A stretch of DNA of 64,000 nucleotides from Pseudoalteromonas viridis (GCF_017742995.1 NZ_CP072425.1:372001-436000); one strand, 5' to 3'. Shown: positions 9,241 through 17,158, counted from the first letter of the stretch. Translations and numbers: made by a program. The notes: generated from the sequence alone by a model not told the origin.

Positions 9241-9737
9241 CAAAGATAACCGCGTTCGGCAAGCGAAACACAGCCCTCGGATGCGACCACAACATGGTCA
9301 AGCGTTCGAATATCAACAAGTGACAAGGCGTCACGAAGTCGATGAGTAATGCGTTTATCAGCTTCACTGGGTTCAGGATCACCCGATGGATGGTTATGAA
9401 CCAGTATCACTGCTGCCGCATTAAGTTCTAGCGCTCGTTTTGTTACTTCCCTTGGATACACGCTCGCCGCATCTAAAGTGCCTTTGAACAGCTCTTCAAA
9501 TCGAATGACGCGATGCTTTGTATCAAGAAACAGCACACCAAAAACCTCGTGCTCATACTCGTGCATCAGTGTTTGCAGGTATGAGAACGCCGACGATGGC
9601 TGTTCAATTTTTCGACCTTTACTTAATCGACCACGGGCAAGCTTGAGCGCCATATCTAAGATATCCGCTTCAGTCACTTGCTCAGGAACGATATAAGTAC
9701 CGGTTTCTTCGCCAGCTAAGAACTTTTTGTTTTTCAT
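9240..9737 (-). CDS. radC: RadC-family JAB/MPN-domain protein
   Basis: 165 residues from the ATG at 9737. An in-frame TTG at 9749 overlaps the ribosome site GGAG and is rejected. The JAMM metal motif is intact: HNHPSGDPEPSEAD (His-x-His, Ser, Asp) near residue 115-128. The N-terminal helix-hairpin-helix of chromosomal RadC is missing, as is usual for RadC proteins on mobile elements. The biochemical role of RadC is unsettled; the old DNA-repair assignment came from a mutation in another gene. It is preceded by the best copy of the repeated two-hairpin leader. Confidence 0.9.
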   Translation of the reverse strand: MKNKKFLAGEETGTYIVPEQVTEADILDMALKLARGRLSKGRKIEQPSSAFSYLQTLMHEYEHEVFGVLFLDTKHRVIRFEELFKGTLDAASVYPREVTKRALELNAAAVILVHNHPSGDPEPSEADKRITHRLRDALSLVDIRTLDHVVVASEGCVSLAERGYL

Positions 9738-9804
9738 AGGAGTCTCCAAAAAAAAGCGGAGACGAACCCATGCCCTGACGGGGACGGAATCGTCCCCGCA
9801 GGGT
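9738..9804 (-). promoter_or_regulatory. Two-hairpin leader before radC (radC-RNA-like)
   Basis: Upstream stem: CCCTG (9773-9777) with CAGGG (9799-9803) and CGGGGAC (9779-9785) with GTCCCCG (9792-9798), 12 bp, one bulge at 9778, 6-nt loop. Ribosome-site stem: GTCTCC (9742-9747) with GGAGAC (9758-9763), 6 bp. The minus-strand GGAG of the ribosome site lies inside that stem, and the loop is a U-rich run. This is the strongest of nine such copies and resembles the published radC RNA motif. Confidence 0.8.
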
Positions 9805-9820
9805 GGTAAAGTTGATGTGG

Positions 9821-11476
9821 TTACTGAATTAACAGTTGTTGTGTTACTTCGAATAACTCACGCTTCAGATCTTTGACATCGTTAATCACAATGCTTTGAG
9901 GAAAGAATTTCTCAACACTGCGTGTTTGAATCCCTATTCCCAGAAGCTCAAAGCCACTTCGTCTGCACCGGTCAACAATGTCATGCGTAGCAGCCCAATC
10001 ATCTGGGTCACCATCCGTTAGCACTATCATTAGCTTTCGCTTCTGTTTTTGCGCTAACAAACTGTTTGCCGCAAACCACATTGCTTGTGCCATAGGCGTA
10101 CAACCTCGTGGTTTTTGGTCAAAACAGGCGGCCCGATGTCGAACCGATTGCTTGGGCAATAACGCGATAGAAACTTCCTGATGAATACCAGGAAAATAAC
10201 TGACCGCAGGTACAACACCCGGTATGCCTTCCAGTGCCATGGCCAAAGCCAAAGCGGCTTCATTGGCAACATGAAAGTACTTGCGATTACCTTCGCCAAT
10301 GGGCTTACCCATTGAGCCCGATATATCGACCAGCAAGTGCACAGCAGCATTGGGCGCAATGCGCGGCAGCCTTTGAATAAACAATCTCGATTCACCTGCT
10401 TGTGAGGCGGCAAGACGATGGGTTGCAACTCGAAGACCGTGCCTTTTGGCATGATTCCGATTGTCCTGACTGGACTGAACCATTCCCCTAAGTCGGGCTC
10501 GAATTTGAGCGGACTCAGACGCCGATAAGGTCAAGATGGCCTCATCACCCAACATAGCTTGCTCTGCTTGGGGCAAACTGAGTGGAGTGACACCCTGATG
10601 TCCTTCAGCTTGTTCCGACAACACTTCTGCCACTTGGGCAAAGGTATCGGGTTCAAACTGAGCGGCACTGGCCTCTAAGGCTTGTCGCAAATTGTCAGCT
10701 TGATCAGAGTTATCTGAATCCCCCGTTTCAGCAGCATCCCCCATTGCAGACGGTGCTGCTTCTGGGGTTTGACTGTCACTACTGTTATTGCTGTCATTAC
10801 TTGCATCTTGTCCCATGTCATTACCGTTATCAGCATCCGACTCATCCTGTGGTGGACGAGATTCTTCTTCCAACATGGCAACGATGGCATCGACAAGTTT
10901 TAGCACTTCACCTGTAGACGCTAGGCTAGGCACTACTGTCAGCATGGCGCTTAACCGGCTCATCGCTGCGGCAGGGAAGAGTTGTCTGACTCTTTCATCA
11001 ACAACTTGATACAAAGGCGTCAGTGCTTTCTGACCGAGAAAATGGCATCTCAAGCGGAACAACAACCATGCTTGCAAGTTAGATGCAGGCTCAAGCTGTT
11101 CAGGTACACACATTTGCTGTGTGTCCACCATGTACTCAATCACTTGCGAAATACTGCGCCGGGTTCCGGGGTAATCCTTTGCCAATTCGTTTTCAATGCG
11201 AACGTCCTCAATGATATTGAGAAGTGCCTTACGGATCGGTTTGGACGACGCCTTCTGCACCATGTCAAAATTGGTATGCCGAATATGCGCCGCTTCATGA
11301 GCCAGATAACCCCAAGCTATCTGTTGATAGTGTGGGTCGTCTGGGTTTGCTGTTGGGATCACAATCCGCTCACCATCGGTAAACGCATCTTGTCCTTGAA
11401 TAAGCACCTTCACACCAAACTTTTCGCCATAAGCGGCGGCAACGATTGGCAGTGCGTTTTTTAATGGATGATTCAT
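9821..11476 (-). CDS. CobT-like VWA protein with an N-terminal HExxH motif
   Basis: 551 residues. The C-terminal ~170 residues are a von Willebrand A domain with an intact MIDAS motif (DISGS near 383, a conserved Thr in GCTP, and TDGDPDD). The middle is acidic and low complexity (Asp/Ser/Asn-rich, ~210-265), like CobT of cobalt chelatase. The N-terminus has HEAAH at 60-64 within a short helix, the consensus of zinc metallopeptidases. With the MoxR/CobS-like AAA+ protein encoded upstream (13867-14826) it forms an AAA+/VWA pair; such pairs act as metal inserters or chaperones. No cobalamin genes are present, so a nucleoprotein-remodelling role is more likely here (inference). Confidence 0.8.
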   Translation of the reverse strand: MNHPLKNALPIVAAAYGEKFGVKVLIQGQDAFTDGERIVIPTANPDDPHYQQIAWGYLAHEAAHIRHTNFDMVQKASSKPIRKALLNIIEDVRIENELAKDYPGTRRSISQVIEYMVDTQQMCVPEQLEPASNLQAWLLFRLRCHFLGQKALTPLYQVVDERVRQLFPAAAMSRLSAMLTVVPSLASTGEVLKLVDAIVAMLEEESRPPQDESDADNGNDMGQDASNDSNNSSDSQTPEAAPSAMGDAAETGDSDNSDQADNLRQALEASAAQFEPDTFAQVAEVLSEQAEGHQGVTPLSLPQAEQAMLGDEAILTLSASESAQIRARLRGMVQSSQDNRNHAKRHGLRVATHRLAASQAGESRLFIQRLPRIAPNAAVHLLVDISGSMGKPIGEGNRKYFHVANEAALALAMALEGIPGVVPAVSYFPGIHQEVSIALLPKQSVRHRAACFDQKPRGCTPMAQAMWFAANSLLAQKQKRKLMIVLTDGDPDDWAATHDIVDRCRRSGFELLGIGIQTRSVEKFFPQSIVINDVKDLKRELFEVTQQLLIQ

Positions 11477-11536
11477 GGGAGTCTCCTAATCATTAGGGGG
11501 AATACTCCCTCAGCGGGAGCGTTTCCCCGCTGGGAA
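11477..11536 (-). promoter_or_regulatory. Two-hairpin leader before the CobT-like gene
   Basis: Upstream stem: 11511-11518 (CAGCGGGA) with 11525-11532, 8 bp (the last a G-U wobble in RNA), 6-nt loop 11519-11524, extended by 2 bp outside a bulge at 11510. The second arm differs from other copies: the region before the ATG contains CCTAATGATTAGG on the minus strand, next to GGAG, and GGGAG/CTCCC could pair around it. Confidence 0.65.
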
Positions 11537-11545
11537 TGTAAGTGT

Positions 11546-11986
11546 TTAAACCTGTGCTTTTAGCTTATCCAGATCGTATTTTTGACCTAACCAAGCCACC
11601 AATTGAGCTGGACTCTCGTGCTGCTCAAATGACGTTTTAAGCTGGTCTAAATTCAGGATGTCATCCAATGTCAGACCGTACTGGTCTTGTAACTGAGTAG
11701 ACACCTCGTGTTGATATTGCAGCCAGGCCCTCTCAAAAGCGGTTTGCTGCAATGCCATGTTTGGAACAAATACCATGGCCGTTACCCAAGCTCCTTGTGC
11801 GTCCGCATCTGCGATCAAAACAGGGTTCTTGGGGATCACGACACTATGTGTTGAGTACGACCGTTGTACTAACGTTCGACAACACGCCACTTCTGGTATC
11901 GATTCACTTTCAACCGCATCAGTCACACCACGAAAATGTGCTTCAAACTGGTTCAGTTGGCTGGGGTTATGGATGGTTGATTGCAT
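11546..11986 (-). CDS. Conserved ICE protein of unknown function
   Basis: 146 residues, soluble, no domain recognised. The sequence is Gln-rich with a helical C-terminal half (DQYGLTLDDILNLDQLKTSF) that looks like a protein-protein interaction region. The ATG at 11986 has AGAGGA 5 nt upstream, inside a hairpin. It lies between the DUF3150 gene and the CobT-like gene and shares their operon, so it may be an accessory of the AAA+/VWA pair; this rests on context only. Confidence 0.65.
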   Translation of the reverse strand: MQSTIHNPSQLNQFEAHFRGVTDAVESESIPEVACCRTLVQRSYSTHSVVIPKNPVLIADADAQGAWVTAMVFVPNMALQQTAFERAWLQYQHEVSTQLQDQYGLTLDDILNLDQLKTSFEQHESPAQLVAWLGQKYDLDKLKAQV

Positions 11987-12045
11987 AATTTCCTCTTACA
12001 TAGTTCAGAGGACATGCGCCCTTCAGGGCAACATGCCCTCAAGGA
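11987..12045 (-). promoter_or_regulatory. Two-hairpin leader before the 146-residue gene
   Basis: Upstream stem: CCTT (12020-12023) with AAGG (12041-12044), then AGGGCA (12025-12030) with TGCCCT (12034-12039), with one 1x1 mismatch and a 3-nt loop. Ribosome-site stem: TCCTCT (11991-11996) with AGAGGA (12007-12012), 6 bp, 10-nt loop; the minus-strand AGAGGA at 11991-11996 is the ribosome site of the ATG at 11986. Confidence 0.72.
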
Positions 12046-12047
12046 AG

Positions 12048-13001
12048 TTAGAAATAAAATGAGTTTGGTACAGTCGAACCAAGGTTTGGTCTGACGGTTG
12101 GTTGTGGTATTGCACGTAAGTTATCTGCCTGAGCAGATACTGGCTGTGCGGGTTTAGGTTCAGGTTTGGGCATCAGTTGTCTGATATCCAATTGACCTTC
12201 ACCATGCATTCTCATCTTGTCTGGATCAGACAAAATTAAAATGGTCGCCATTAGTTCGTGATAGAGATTGTCTGTCACAGGGCCGGTCTTCGGCAGACGA
12301 TCAAATAAATTGTCCATCGCTTCGACCATCGGCTGGACTCGATGATCCAGGAATGACAAACCATCCAACTTGTCTCTTAACCGCTTCATAGGATTAAGGG
12401 CTCGCTGGCTGATTTGATTCTTACCTGCAACGGAACGCTCAAACAGTTCATTGGCATCACGAGCCACCTCCCTAAAGAGGGTGTGTCCCATGCCATTGAC
12501 CTTGTCATCTAAGCCACCAGCTTGTTCAGCCGGTTGCATTCGATAGATGGCATAATCGAACTGAAGCCGTTGTTCCACGTCTTCGATGGGTGACAGCGCA
12601 CGCCGGATTGCATCTGCAAATTCCGGGTGTTTTGCAACCCAGTCAAACGTCACCTGGTCATAGTTGTCCAAGAACAACTGCTTGCACTCCGCAAACTCCT
12701 GACCGATCCGGTCAAGCTCTGGAACAATCTGATCAATTCGGTCCTCAGGGACGGCATAGCCACCTAAAAACCGCACACCGACTTGCTCACACAAGCGCTG
12801 CGCTTCTTTCTTAAGCCTTTCAAAGTTCGCCAATGCCTCTGGGTCGCAAATTTTTTTACTCCCTAAGCTTGCAACATCCTTCGGTGGAAGTTGGCTGCCA
12901 TTGGCTAATCTGAAATCTTCAGGCCTTAGTTTTTTTCTACCGCTCCAGATGGAACAGTCGATGTGACAAATCAAAAGTTTGTCGAGGGTTTGAATACTCA
13001 T
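12048..13001 (-). CDS. DUF3150-family protein
   Basis: 317 residues, matching by eye the DUF3150 proteins that accompany CobS/CobT-like pairs on ICEs and plasmids. Largely helical, with no membrane segment. The C-terminus after about residue 265 is Pro-rich (PKPEPKPAQPV) and ends Ser-Phe-Tyr-Phe, a tail shared almost exactly with the exonuclease of the same region. Function unknown; the constant co-occurrence with AAA+/VWA genes suggests an adaptor or substrate protein of that machine (inference). The ATG at 13001 has GAGG upstream within a weak hairpin. Confidence 0.75.
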   Translation of the reverse strand: MSIQTLDKLLICHIDCSIWSGRKKLRPEDFRLANGSQLPPKDVASLGSKKICDPEALANFERLKKEAQRLCEQVGVRFLGGYAVPEDRIDQIVPELDRIGQEFAECKQLFLDNYDQVTFDWVAKHPEFADAIRRALSPIEDVEQRLQFDYAIYRMQPAEQAGGLDDKVNGMGHTLFREVARDANELFERSVAGKNQISQRALNPMKRLRDKLDGLSFLDHRVQPMVEAMDNLFDRLPKTGPVTDNLYHELMATILILSDPDKMRMHGEGQLDIRQLMPKPEPKPAQPVSAQADNLRAIPQPTVRPNLGSTVPNSFYF

Positions 13002-13067
13002 AGTGCATCCTCATGCGAGATGGGGACGCACCGCTCCCAACAGGAGCAATGGCCCCCATTTGGGTGG
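13002..13067 (-). promoter_or_regulatory. Two-hairpin leader before the DUF3150 gene
   Basis: Upstream stem: CCCAA (13036-13040) with TTGGG (13060-13064), then 13042-13047 with 13052-13057 including two positions that become G-U wobbles in the minus-strand RNA, 4-nt loop. Ribosome-site stem: 13006-13012 with 13017-13022, 6 bp with one bulge, covering GAGG. Less regular than the copies before radC, bet or exo, but in the same place and order. Confidence 0.6.
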
Positions 13068-13099
13068 TAGTAGTTGACGCGCTAATGGCAACATCACTG

Positions 13100-13867
13100 T
13101 CAGAAATAGTAATTTTGCGAATTAGGCGACGATTGGTTGAGATCGATTTTCACAGGCATTAAGTCCAGTGCTTCAGCTATCGGGCGAACCCGCTCTAAAT
13201 CACTGCCTAAAAGCCTCAATACATCTTTTTCCAACTTCAGTTGGTCGGATACTTCTATCCCCTCAGGACTCGCTACTGTGAGCGAACACAGTGGTGGTAA
13301 TTGACGCTTAAAGGCCAGTAACAGCAACAATGGCCACGGGCCATCATCCGTGTTAACAATGCCAGCGCCTTCACCTGACACCATGCTGATTTGATTGGTA
13401 TTAGGTAATCCTCTTTTGCAAAACCCTAATGACCATGCTCCAATCCTGACCTGGTTATCATCAATAACAGCCAAGCCATAGGCTTCAAGCAGCTTTGCGA
13501 TATCGAACAACGCTTTTTGTGCCAGCGAGATTTGGCCATTGACGTCCTTGCGAGTACGAAACTCCCAACTGACGTTATTGGCGCACGCGACGCTATCTAG
13601 CGCATTTGAGAGTTCAAATGGCCGCCCTTGATGATCAATGCCGACCTGTCCAACCAATCGATAACCCTTGTTGATTTTCTCATTGATTCGTCGGTCTACT
13701 TCAGCGTTAGGATCAGTCGAATCAATCAATCGCTGCTGCGACAATTGACCAGCTTTTCCAAACCGAACTTCAATCTCCTGGGTATCTGATCCAACGTAAA
13801 TGGCCCATTCTTTGGCTGTCCCATCAGAATGACTGTAACGGTAAAGAGCAAAGCACTTTTCCATCAT
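13100..13867 (-). CDS. WGR-like domain protein
   Basis: 255 residues from the ATG at 13867, which overlaps the cobS-like stop (TGATG) with GGGAGG just upstream; a TTG three bases earlier is less likely. The first ~80 residues look like a WGR domain (KEWAIYVGSDTQEIEVRFGKAGQ, then a helix with INEKINKGYRLV), a nucleic-acid-binding module known from PARPs and MolR-type proteins. The rest is not recognised. It ends Asn-Tyr-Tyr-Phe, similar to the Ser-Phe-Tyr-Phe tails of two neighbours. Coupling to the AAA+ gene suggests joint function. The WGR call is by pattern only. Confidence 0.65.
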   Translation of the reverse strand: MMEKCFALYRYSHSDGTAKEWAIYVGSDTQEIEVRFGKAGQLSQQRLIDSTDPNAEVDRRINEKINKGYRLVGQVGIDHQGRPFELSNALDSVACANNVSWEFRTRKDVNGQISLAQKALFDIAKLLEAYGLAVIDDNQVRIGAWSLGFCKRGLPNTNQISMVSGEGAGIVNTDDGPWPLLLLLAFKRQLPPLCSLTVASPEGIEVSDQLKLEKDVLRLLGSDLERVRPIAEALDLMPVKIDLNQSSPNSQNYYF

Positions 13868-14826
13868 CAATCCTCCCAGTGGTCACCGAAGACATCAGCG
13901 GCAATACGGTGAATGGCTTCACGTTGCTCCAACTCAGCACGAGCCGTCAAAGACCGAACCAGTGCATACTCCACTGCGTTAGGAGCGCCTTTAAAAGCAA
14001 GTGTTAACTTTGCCCAGCGCACCAAGGTCCGAGTGGACATGGTGATACTAAGCTCTGCACCGCCATCCGTGCCCCCAATAAAAAGACGACGGATGTCAAC
14101 AGCCACTTTCACCATTTTTTGGCGAAAGACTTCTGGCAAGCCAGGCGCAACGTTCTCCAGAATGGCTTCCTCTACAGAAGGCTCTGCATAGGTCGCTTCG
14201 ATGATTCTAAAGCGATCAAGGAAAGCCAAATTCTGTTGGAGCACACCTTGATACAAGCCCGTTTGGTCACCGCTGCCCGCACTGTTGCCGGTTGCGATAA
14301 AACGAAACTTGTTATGTGGCATGATGATCTCACCGCCATTTTGTGCGATGACCAATGGGGCACCTTCCAAAATGTCATTGAGCCCAGCCAGTTCAGCAGG
14401 CTCAGCAAGATCCATTTCATTAATGATCAGCAAATGGCCATGCTTTACAGCCAGTGCCAGCGGTCCATACACAAAGGTCATGTTGCCATTAACCAGCGTG
14501 TGGTGACCGATAAGATCGGACAACTCCAATCGACCGTGTGCAGTAATTTGCTGAACAGGCCAATTCAATCGAGAAGCAACTTGGCAAATTAGCGAGGTCT
14601 TACCGCATCCGGTGGGGCCTGTAATATACAAACCGTCACCGTCTGGGTGAGACAAGAACGCCAATACGTCACGTAAGTCTTCTTTTCTAAAAACGTACTC
14701 GTCCTTGCGAACGGGAATGTTTGGATGGGTAGTGTCGGCACCAAATCCTTCCAGAACGAAAGCATCAGGAGCCGGGACATTAAACGCTTGATTCACTTGA
14801 ACCAAAAATGGGGATTGTTCAGTCAT
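13867..14826 (-). CDS. CobS/MoxR-like AAA+ ATPase
   Basis: 319 residues from the ATG at 14826 (GAGG 9 nt upstream); the open frame extends to 14943 but that part overlaps the repeated leader and is rejected. The Walker A motif GPTGCGKTS lies near residue 70, Walker B is LLIINEMD near 130, and a sensor-1 Asn is in FIATGNSAGSG. This is the MoxR/CobS branch that works with VWA partners such as the CobT-like protein at 9821-11476. Known in SXT as the cobS-like core gene. The protein it remodels is unknown; recombination genes flank it. Confidence 0.85.
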   Translation of the reverse strand: MTEQSPFLVQVNQAFNVPAPDAFVLEGFGADTTHPNIPVRKDEYVFRKEDLRDVLAFLSHPDGDGLYITGPTGCGKTSLICQVASRLNWPVQQITAHGRLELSDLIGHHTLVNGNMTFVYGPLALAVKHGHLLIINEMDLAEPAELAGLNDILEGAPLVIAQNGGEIIMPHNKFRFIATGNSAGSGDQTGLYQGVLQQNLAFLDRFRIIEATYAEPSVEEAILENVAPGLPEVFRQKMVKVAVDIRRLFIGGTDGGAELSITMSTRTLVRWAKLTLAFKGAPNAVEYALVRSLTARAELEQREAIHRIAADVFGDHWED

Positions 14827-14888
14827 GGTAAACCTCATCTGTTTTGACGAGGCCCCATGCCCCAACAGGGAATGAAGTCCCCGTCGGG
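14827..14888 (-). promoter_or_regulatory. Two-hairpin leader before the cobS-like gene
   Basis: Upstream stem: 14861-14871 with 14878-14888, 11 bp when two A/C oppositions are read as U-G wobbles in the transcript, 6-nt loop. Ribosome-site stem: 14833-14839 with 14845-14851, 7 bp including one wobble, 5-nt loop; it contains the GAGG ribosome site. Keeping pairing through wobbles supports an RNA structure read from the minus strand. Confidence 0.75.
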
Positions 14889-15008
14889 TGGTGTGTTGAT
14901 TGTGGTATGGCTGTGTATATAAGAGTTCAGCTCGCTCTATCATTCGTACCCAGCATTGGCTACGAGTGAAACTGCTTTCTGATGCACTCGATGTAAGCGC
15001 ATGAGAAA

Positions 15009-15026
15009 GGAGCCGAAATCGGCTCC
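15009..15026 (-). terminator. Hairpin after exo, weak terminator
   Basis: GGAGCCGA (15009-15016) pairs with TCGGCTCC (15019-15026). On the minus strand the stem is followed by TTTCTC, a poor U-tract, so termination would be partial. It lies 10 bases after the exo stop. The 120 bases from here to the cobS leader contain a TATATA-like hexamer on the minus strand near 14915-14923 and otherwise nothing I can name; a separate promoter for the cobS-radC group is possible. Confidence 0.5.
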
Positions 15027-15035
15027 AAGTGAACG

Positions 15036-16052
15036 TTAAAAGTAAAATGAGCTCGGCGAGTCACCTGGCAGAACCAAGTTCTCTTGCTCAAGACTGATTT
15101 TGATTGGTGTTTCAACGGGCTGATCTGGCTTATTGGTGCTGATGCGCAACCGCTCTTGTGGCGATTTTCGGTAAGTAGCTAAAACCTGTTCATCCAGCTC
15201 GCCTAACTTATCGGTGGCCAATTGCTTATAGTCCACCGTGCCCGCCATCATGTAGCGACTGAGTTTGACCCCAGCATAGTCGGCATGAGCGTAGTTACCC
15301 ATCATAGCGACCAATTTTGACTGAGCGTCTCGCATTTCCTCTTTCAAAGATTTAATGTGATTTTCCAGTCGAACCACTTCGGCATGTGCTGAGCAATACT
15401 GGCGGGACAGCGATGTCCAGCGGTATTGGGCTTCACCCTTGGGAACAAAACAATCTTGTTCAGGGCATTTTGACGGTTCTTTTTTGGTCTGTACTAACTC
15501 CCAAAACTGAAGCGCTGTTTCTTGCAATTCAGTTAAGAACGCCGCGTCTCGTTGTATTTCAAACTCAATCAGTTGATCCTCAAAATAGAATACCAACCAA
15601 CCACGCGTGCTATTGGCGACCAGTATTTGATGCTGTACTTGCACCCAATACAACTGGTACGCCTCGCTTTGTTCTCGGTGAGCTTGCACATCCTCAAAAA
15701 CTGACTGGCAAGGACATTTCAGTTCAACGGGTTCGCCCGCATCGTTGATGCCATCAAAGCTGGCTCGAAAGATTGCGTTATGATCGGCTTCTGCACATAA
15801 CGGCAGAAGAAAGTCATTATGCGCATTCTCAAATGCTCGCCTTGCTTGAGGCTCCAACCTTATACCGCGAAGCACATTTGGATTATTCGACAGGTCTTCC
15901 GGTAATACGAATCCGGTTTTTTCTGCCCATAATCGCCAAGGTGTTTTGTAGGGTGAACGCCCCATAATAATTGGGGCTTCAGATGCCGTAACCCCTGCAA
16001 TGCGCCACTCGTGCCATGCAGGAGTACGTTGTGATAGGTCGATAACCTTCAT
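15036..16052 (-). CDS. exo: Exo, YqaJ-type lambda-exonuclease-like alkaline exonuclease
   Basis: 338 residues, the length of the characterised SXT exonuclease. YqaJ-fold catalytic residues are visible: the Glu in GIRLEPQA (~65), the Asp in RASFDGI (~96), and the E-x-K of VELKCP (~110). The enzyme resects one strand of double-stranded DNA from an end so that Bet can anneal the single strand; the SXT Bet/Exo pair promotes recombination between ICEs. A coiled coil occurs around 220-250. The last residues are Ser-Phe-Tyr-Phe, shared with the DUF3150 protein. GGAGAC before the ATG is inside a hairpin. Confidence 0.93.
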   Translation of the reverse strand: MKVIDLSQRTPAWHEWRIAGVTASEAPIIMGRSPYKTPWRLWAEKTGFVLPEDLSNNPNVLRGIRLEPQARRAFENAHNDFLLPLCAEADHNAIFRASFDGINDAGEPVELKCPCQSVFEDVQAHREQSEAYQLYWVQVQHQILVANSTRGWLVFYFEDQLIEFEIQRDAAFLTELQETALQFWELVQTKKEPSKCPEQDCFVPKGEAQYRWTSLSRQYCSAHAEVVRLENHIKSLKEEMRDAQSKLVAMMGNYAHADYAGVKLSRYMMAGTVDYKQLATDKLGELDEQVLATYRKSPQERLRISTNKPDQPVETPIKISLEQENLVLPGDSPSSFYF

Positions 16053-16105
16053 ATTGTCTCCTTTGAGGGGGAGACTCCCCCGAAGGAGAGAACTCCCCTT
16101 CAGGG
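16053..16105 (-). promoter_or_regulatory. Two-hairpin leader before exo
   Basis: Ribosome-site stem: GTCTCC (16056-16061) with GGAGAC (16070-16075), 6 bp, hiding the minus-strand GGAGAC. Upstream stem: 16082-16088 with 16095-16101, 7 bp including one wobble, 6-nt loop, extended by CCC (16079-16081) with GGG (16103-16105) across a one-base bulge. Confidence 0.75.
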
Positions 16106-16113
16106 TTAAGTGG

Positions 16114-16257
16114 TTACTTTGCAGCTTGTGCTAACGCTGTTTGGTGCTGAACAACACTTGCTTGAACCGAATCAATTGCCGCTTTACCGGCTTGAATCGA
16201 ACCTACGACAAGGGCAACAACCAATACCAAGCGAAAAAGTGAGGCTGATTTAGTCAT
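16114..16257 (-). CDS. Small single-membrane-span protein between bet and exo
   Basis: 47 residues. The start MTKSASLFR is followed by a hydrophobic helix (LVLVVALVVGSIQA, ~10-23) and a short Ala/Gln-rich tail ending AQAAK. Either a signal-anchored inner-membrane peptide or, if cleaved after the Ala-rich region, a small periplasmic peptide. GGAG lies 7 nt before the ATG inside a 10-bp hairpin. SXT has a small gene (s066) at this position. A membrane peptide within a recombination operon is unexpected; its role is unknown. Confidence 0.7.
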   Translation of the reverse strand: MTKSASLFRLVLVVALVVGSIQAGKAAIDSVQASVVQHQTALAQAAK

Positions 16258-16317
16258 GGAAGATCTCCAAAAAAAAGACGAGACCTTCCCCCTGACGGGA
16301 GAATAATCCCGCCAGGG
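16258..16317 (-). promoter_or_regulatory. Two-hairpin leader before the 47-residue gene
   Basis: Ribosome-site stem: 16258-16267 with 16280-16289, 10 bp including one wobble, 12-nt loop with a U-run; the GGAGA ribosome site spans the stem-loop junction. Upstream stem: CCCTGACGGGA (16290-16300) with TCCCGCCAGGG (16307-16317), 11 bp with one wobble, 6-nt loop. Its U-run loop and CCTGACGGG core closely match the radC copy, so the two are probably homologous repeats. Confidence 0.78.
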
Positions 16318-16339
16318 TTAGTAAAATGAATGCGTGGCG

Positions 16340-17158
16340 CTAAGAAGCTAAAGGCTGTGAGAGCGCTTTGGCTGCTTGTTGTTGTGCATTAAATATTTCT
16401 TGTTTCGCAAACGTCAGTTCAACACCCTGAAAATGTTCATTGGCATATTCCAATGCACTATTCCAAGCGTTTGAAGCTTCCGCCCGCTCGATAAGCTTGT
16501 AAACAAGCCCTCGGGTTCGATCATCAACTTGCTCGGGTGGAATCACAGGTGGCTCAACAACGTGTGTTGCTTGGCCTTCGATAATTCGCTCCGCTTCGTC
16601 TTGATCGAAAATTCCCACAAAGCCAAACGCAATGCGGGAACACTGGATCATGGATTTATGCCTTAGCATTCGCTTAGTGTGCGTCTGCCATGGACCATCT
16701 ACCCGGTAAGGGCCATTTTTGCCGTTACCTTCAAAAGGTGGTCGATAGACTTCATCCAGATACTCAGTGATTTTGACTGGGTGCGAACGGTCGCGCCGGT
16801 AGATGATGCATTCCATCCATTCAGGGCATTCTTTCGCGCCATCCAGTGAGACTTTGTTTTCTGAAGTCTTAAACTCCATGCCATCAAACTGGTCGTGTTG
16901 ATTGATGATGCGAGACCATCCATCGACACCTACCACTGGAATAATTCCAGCTTGCTTATCAGGGAACGCAAAAATCTCTTTGGTGAAAGGGTTCAAGCCG
17001 TACTGATCTGCAACCACCAAGAGCGCCATCATCTGCTCATTGGTCGGTGCACTACCGTCACGTTGCTTGAATGCTGTTGCTTTTAGGGTATCGAACAACT
17101 TGTTTGGATCGACACTAAAGCGCTCAGCAAAGCGTTGGATTAGCTTTGGTTTTTCCAT
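16340..17158 (-). CDS. bet: Bet, RecT/Redbeta-family single-strand annealing protein
   Basis: 272 residues from the ATG at 17158, the known length of SXT Bet; a TTG at 17173 would overlap the ribosome site GGAG and is rejected. The phage recombinase Bet signature is visible: the N-terminal LLVVADQYGLNPFTKEIFAF, then VVGVDGWSRIIN and a C-terminal region with the typical WQTHTKRMLRHKS. It anneals single strands produced by Exo and mediates recombination between related ICEs. Lies between ssb and the small membrane gene in the same operon. Confidence 0.95.
   Translation of the reverse strand: MEKPKLIQRFAERFSVDPNKLFDTLKATAFKQRDGSAPTNEQMMALLVVADQYGLNPFTKEIFAFPDKQAGIIPVVGVDGWSRIINQHDQFDGMEFKTSENKVSLDGAKECPEWMECIIYRRDRSHPVKITEYLDEVYRPPFEGNGKNGPYRVDGPWQTHTKRMLRHKSMIQCSRIAFGFVGIFDQDEAERIIEGQATHVVEPPVIPPEQVDDRTRGLVYKLIERAEASNAWNSALEYANEHFQGVELTFAKQEIFNAQQQAAKALSQPLAS

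Noticed and set aside
14827..14943. N-terminal extension of the cobS-like protein to 14943
   Set aside because: The extra codons overlap the repeated leader; the ATG at 14826 has a good ribosome site and begins the family-like sequence.
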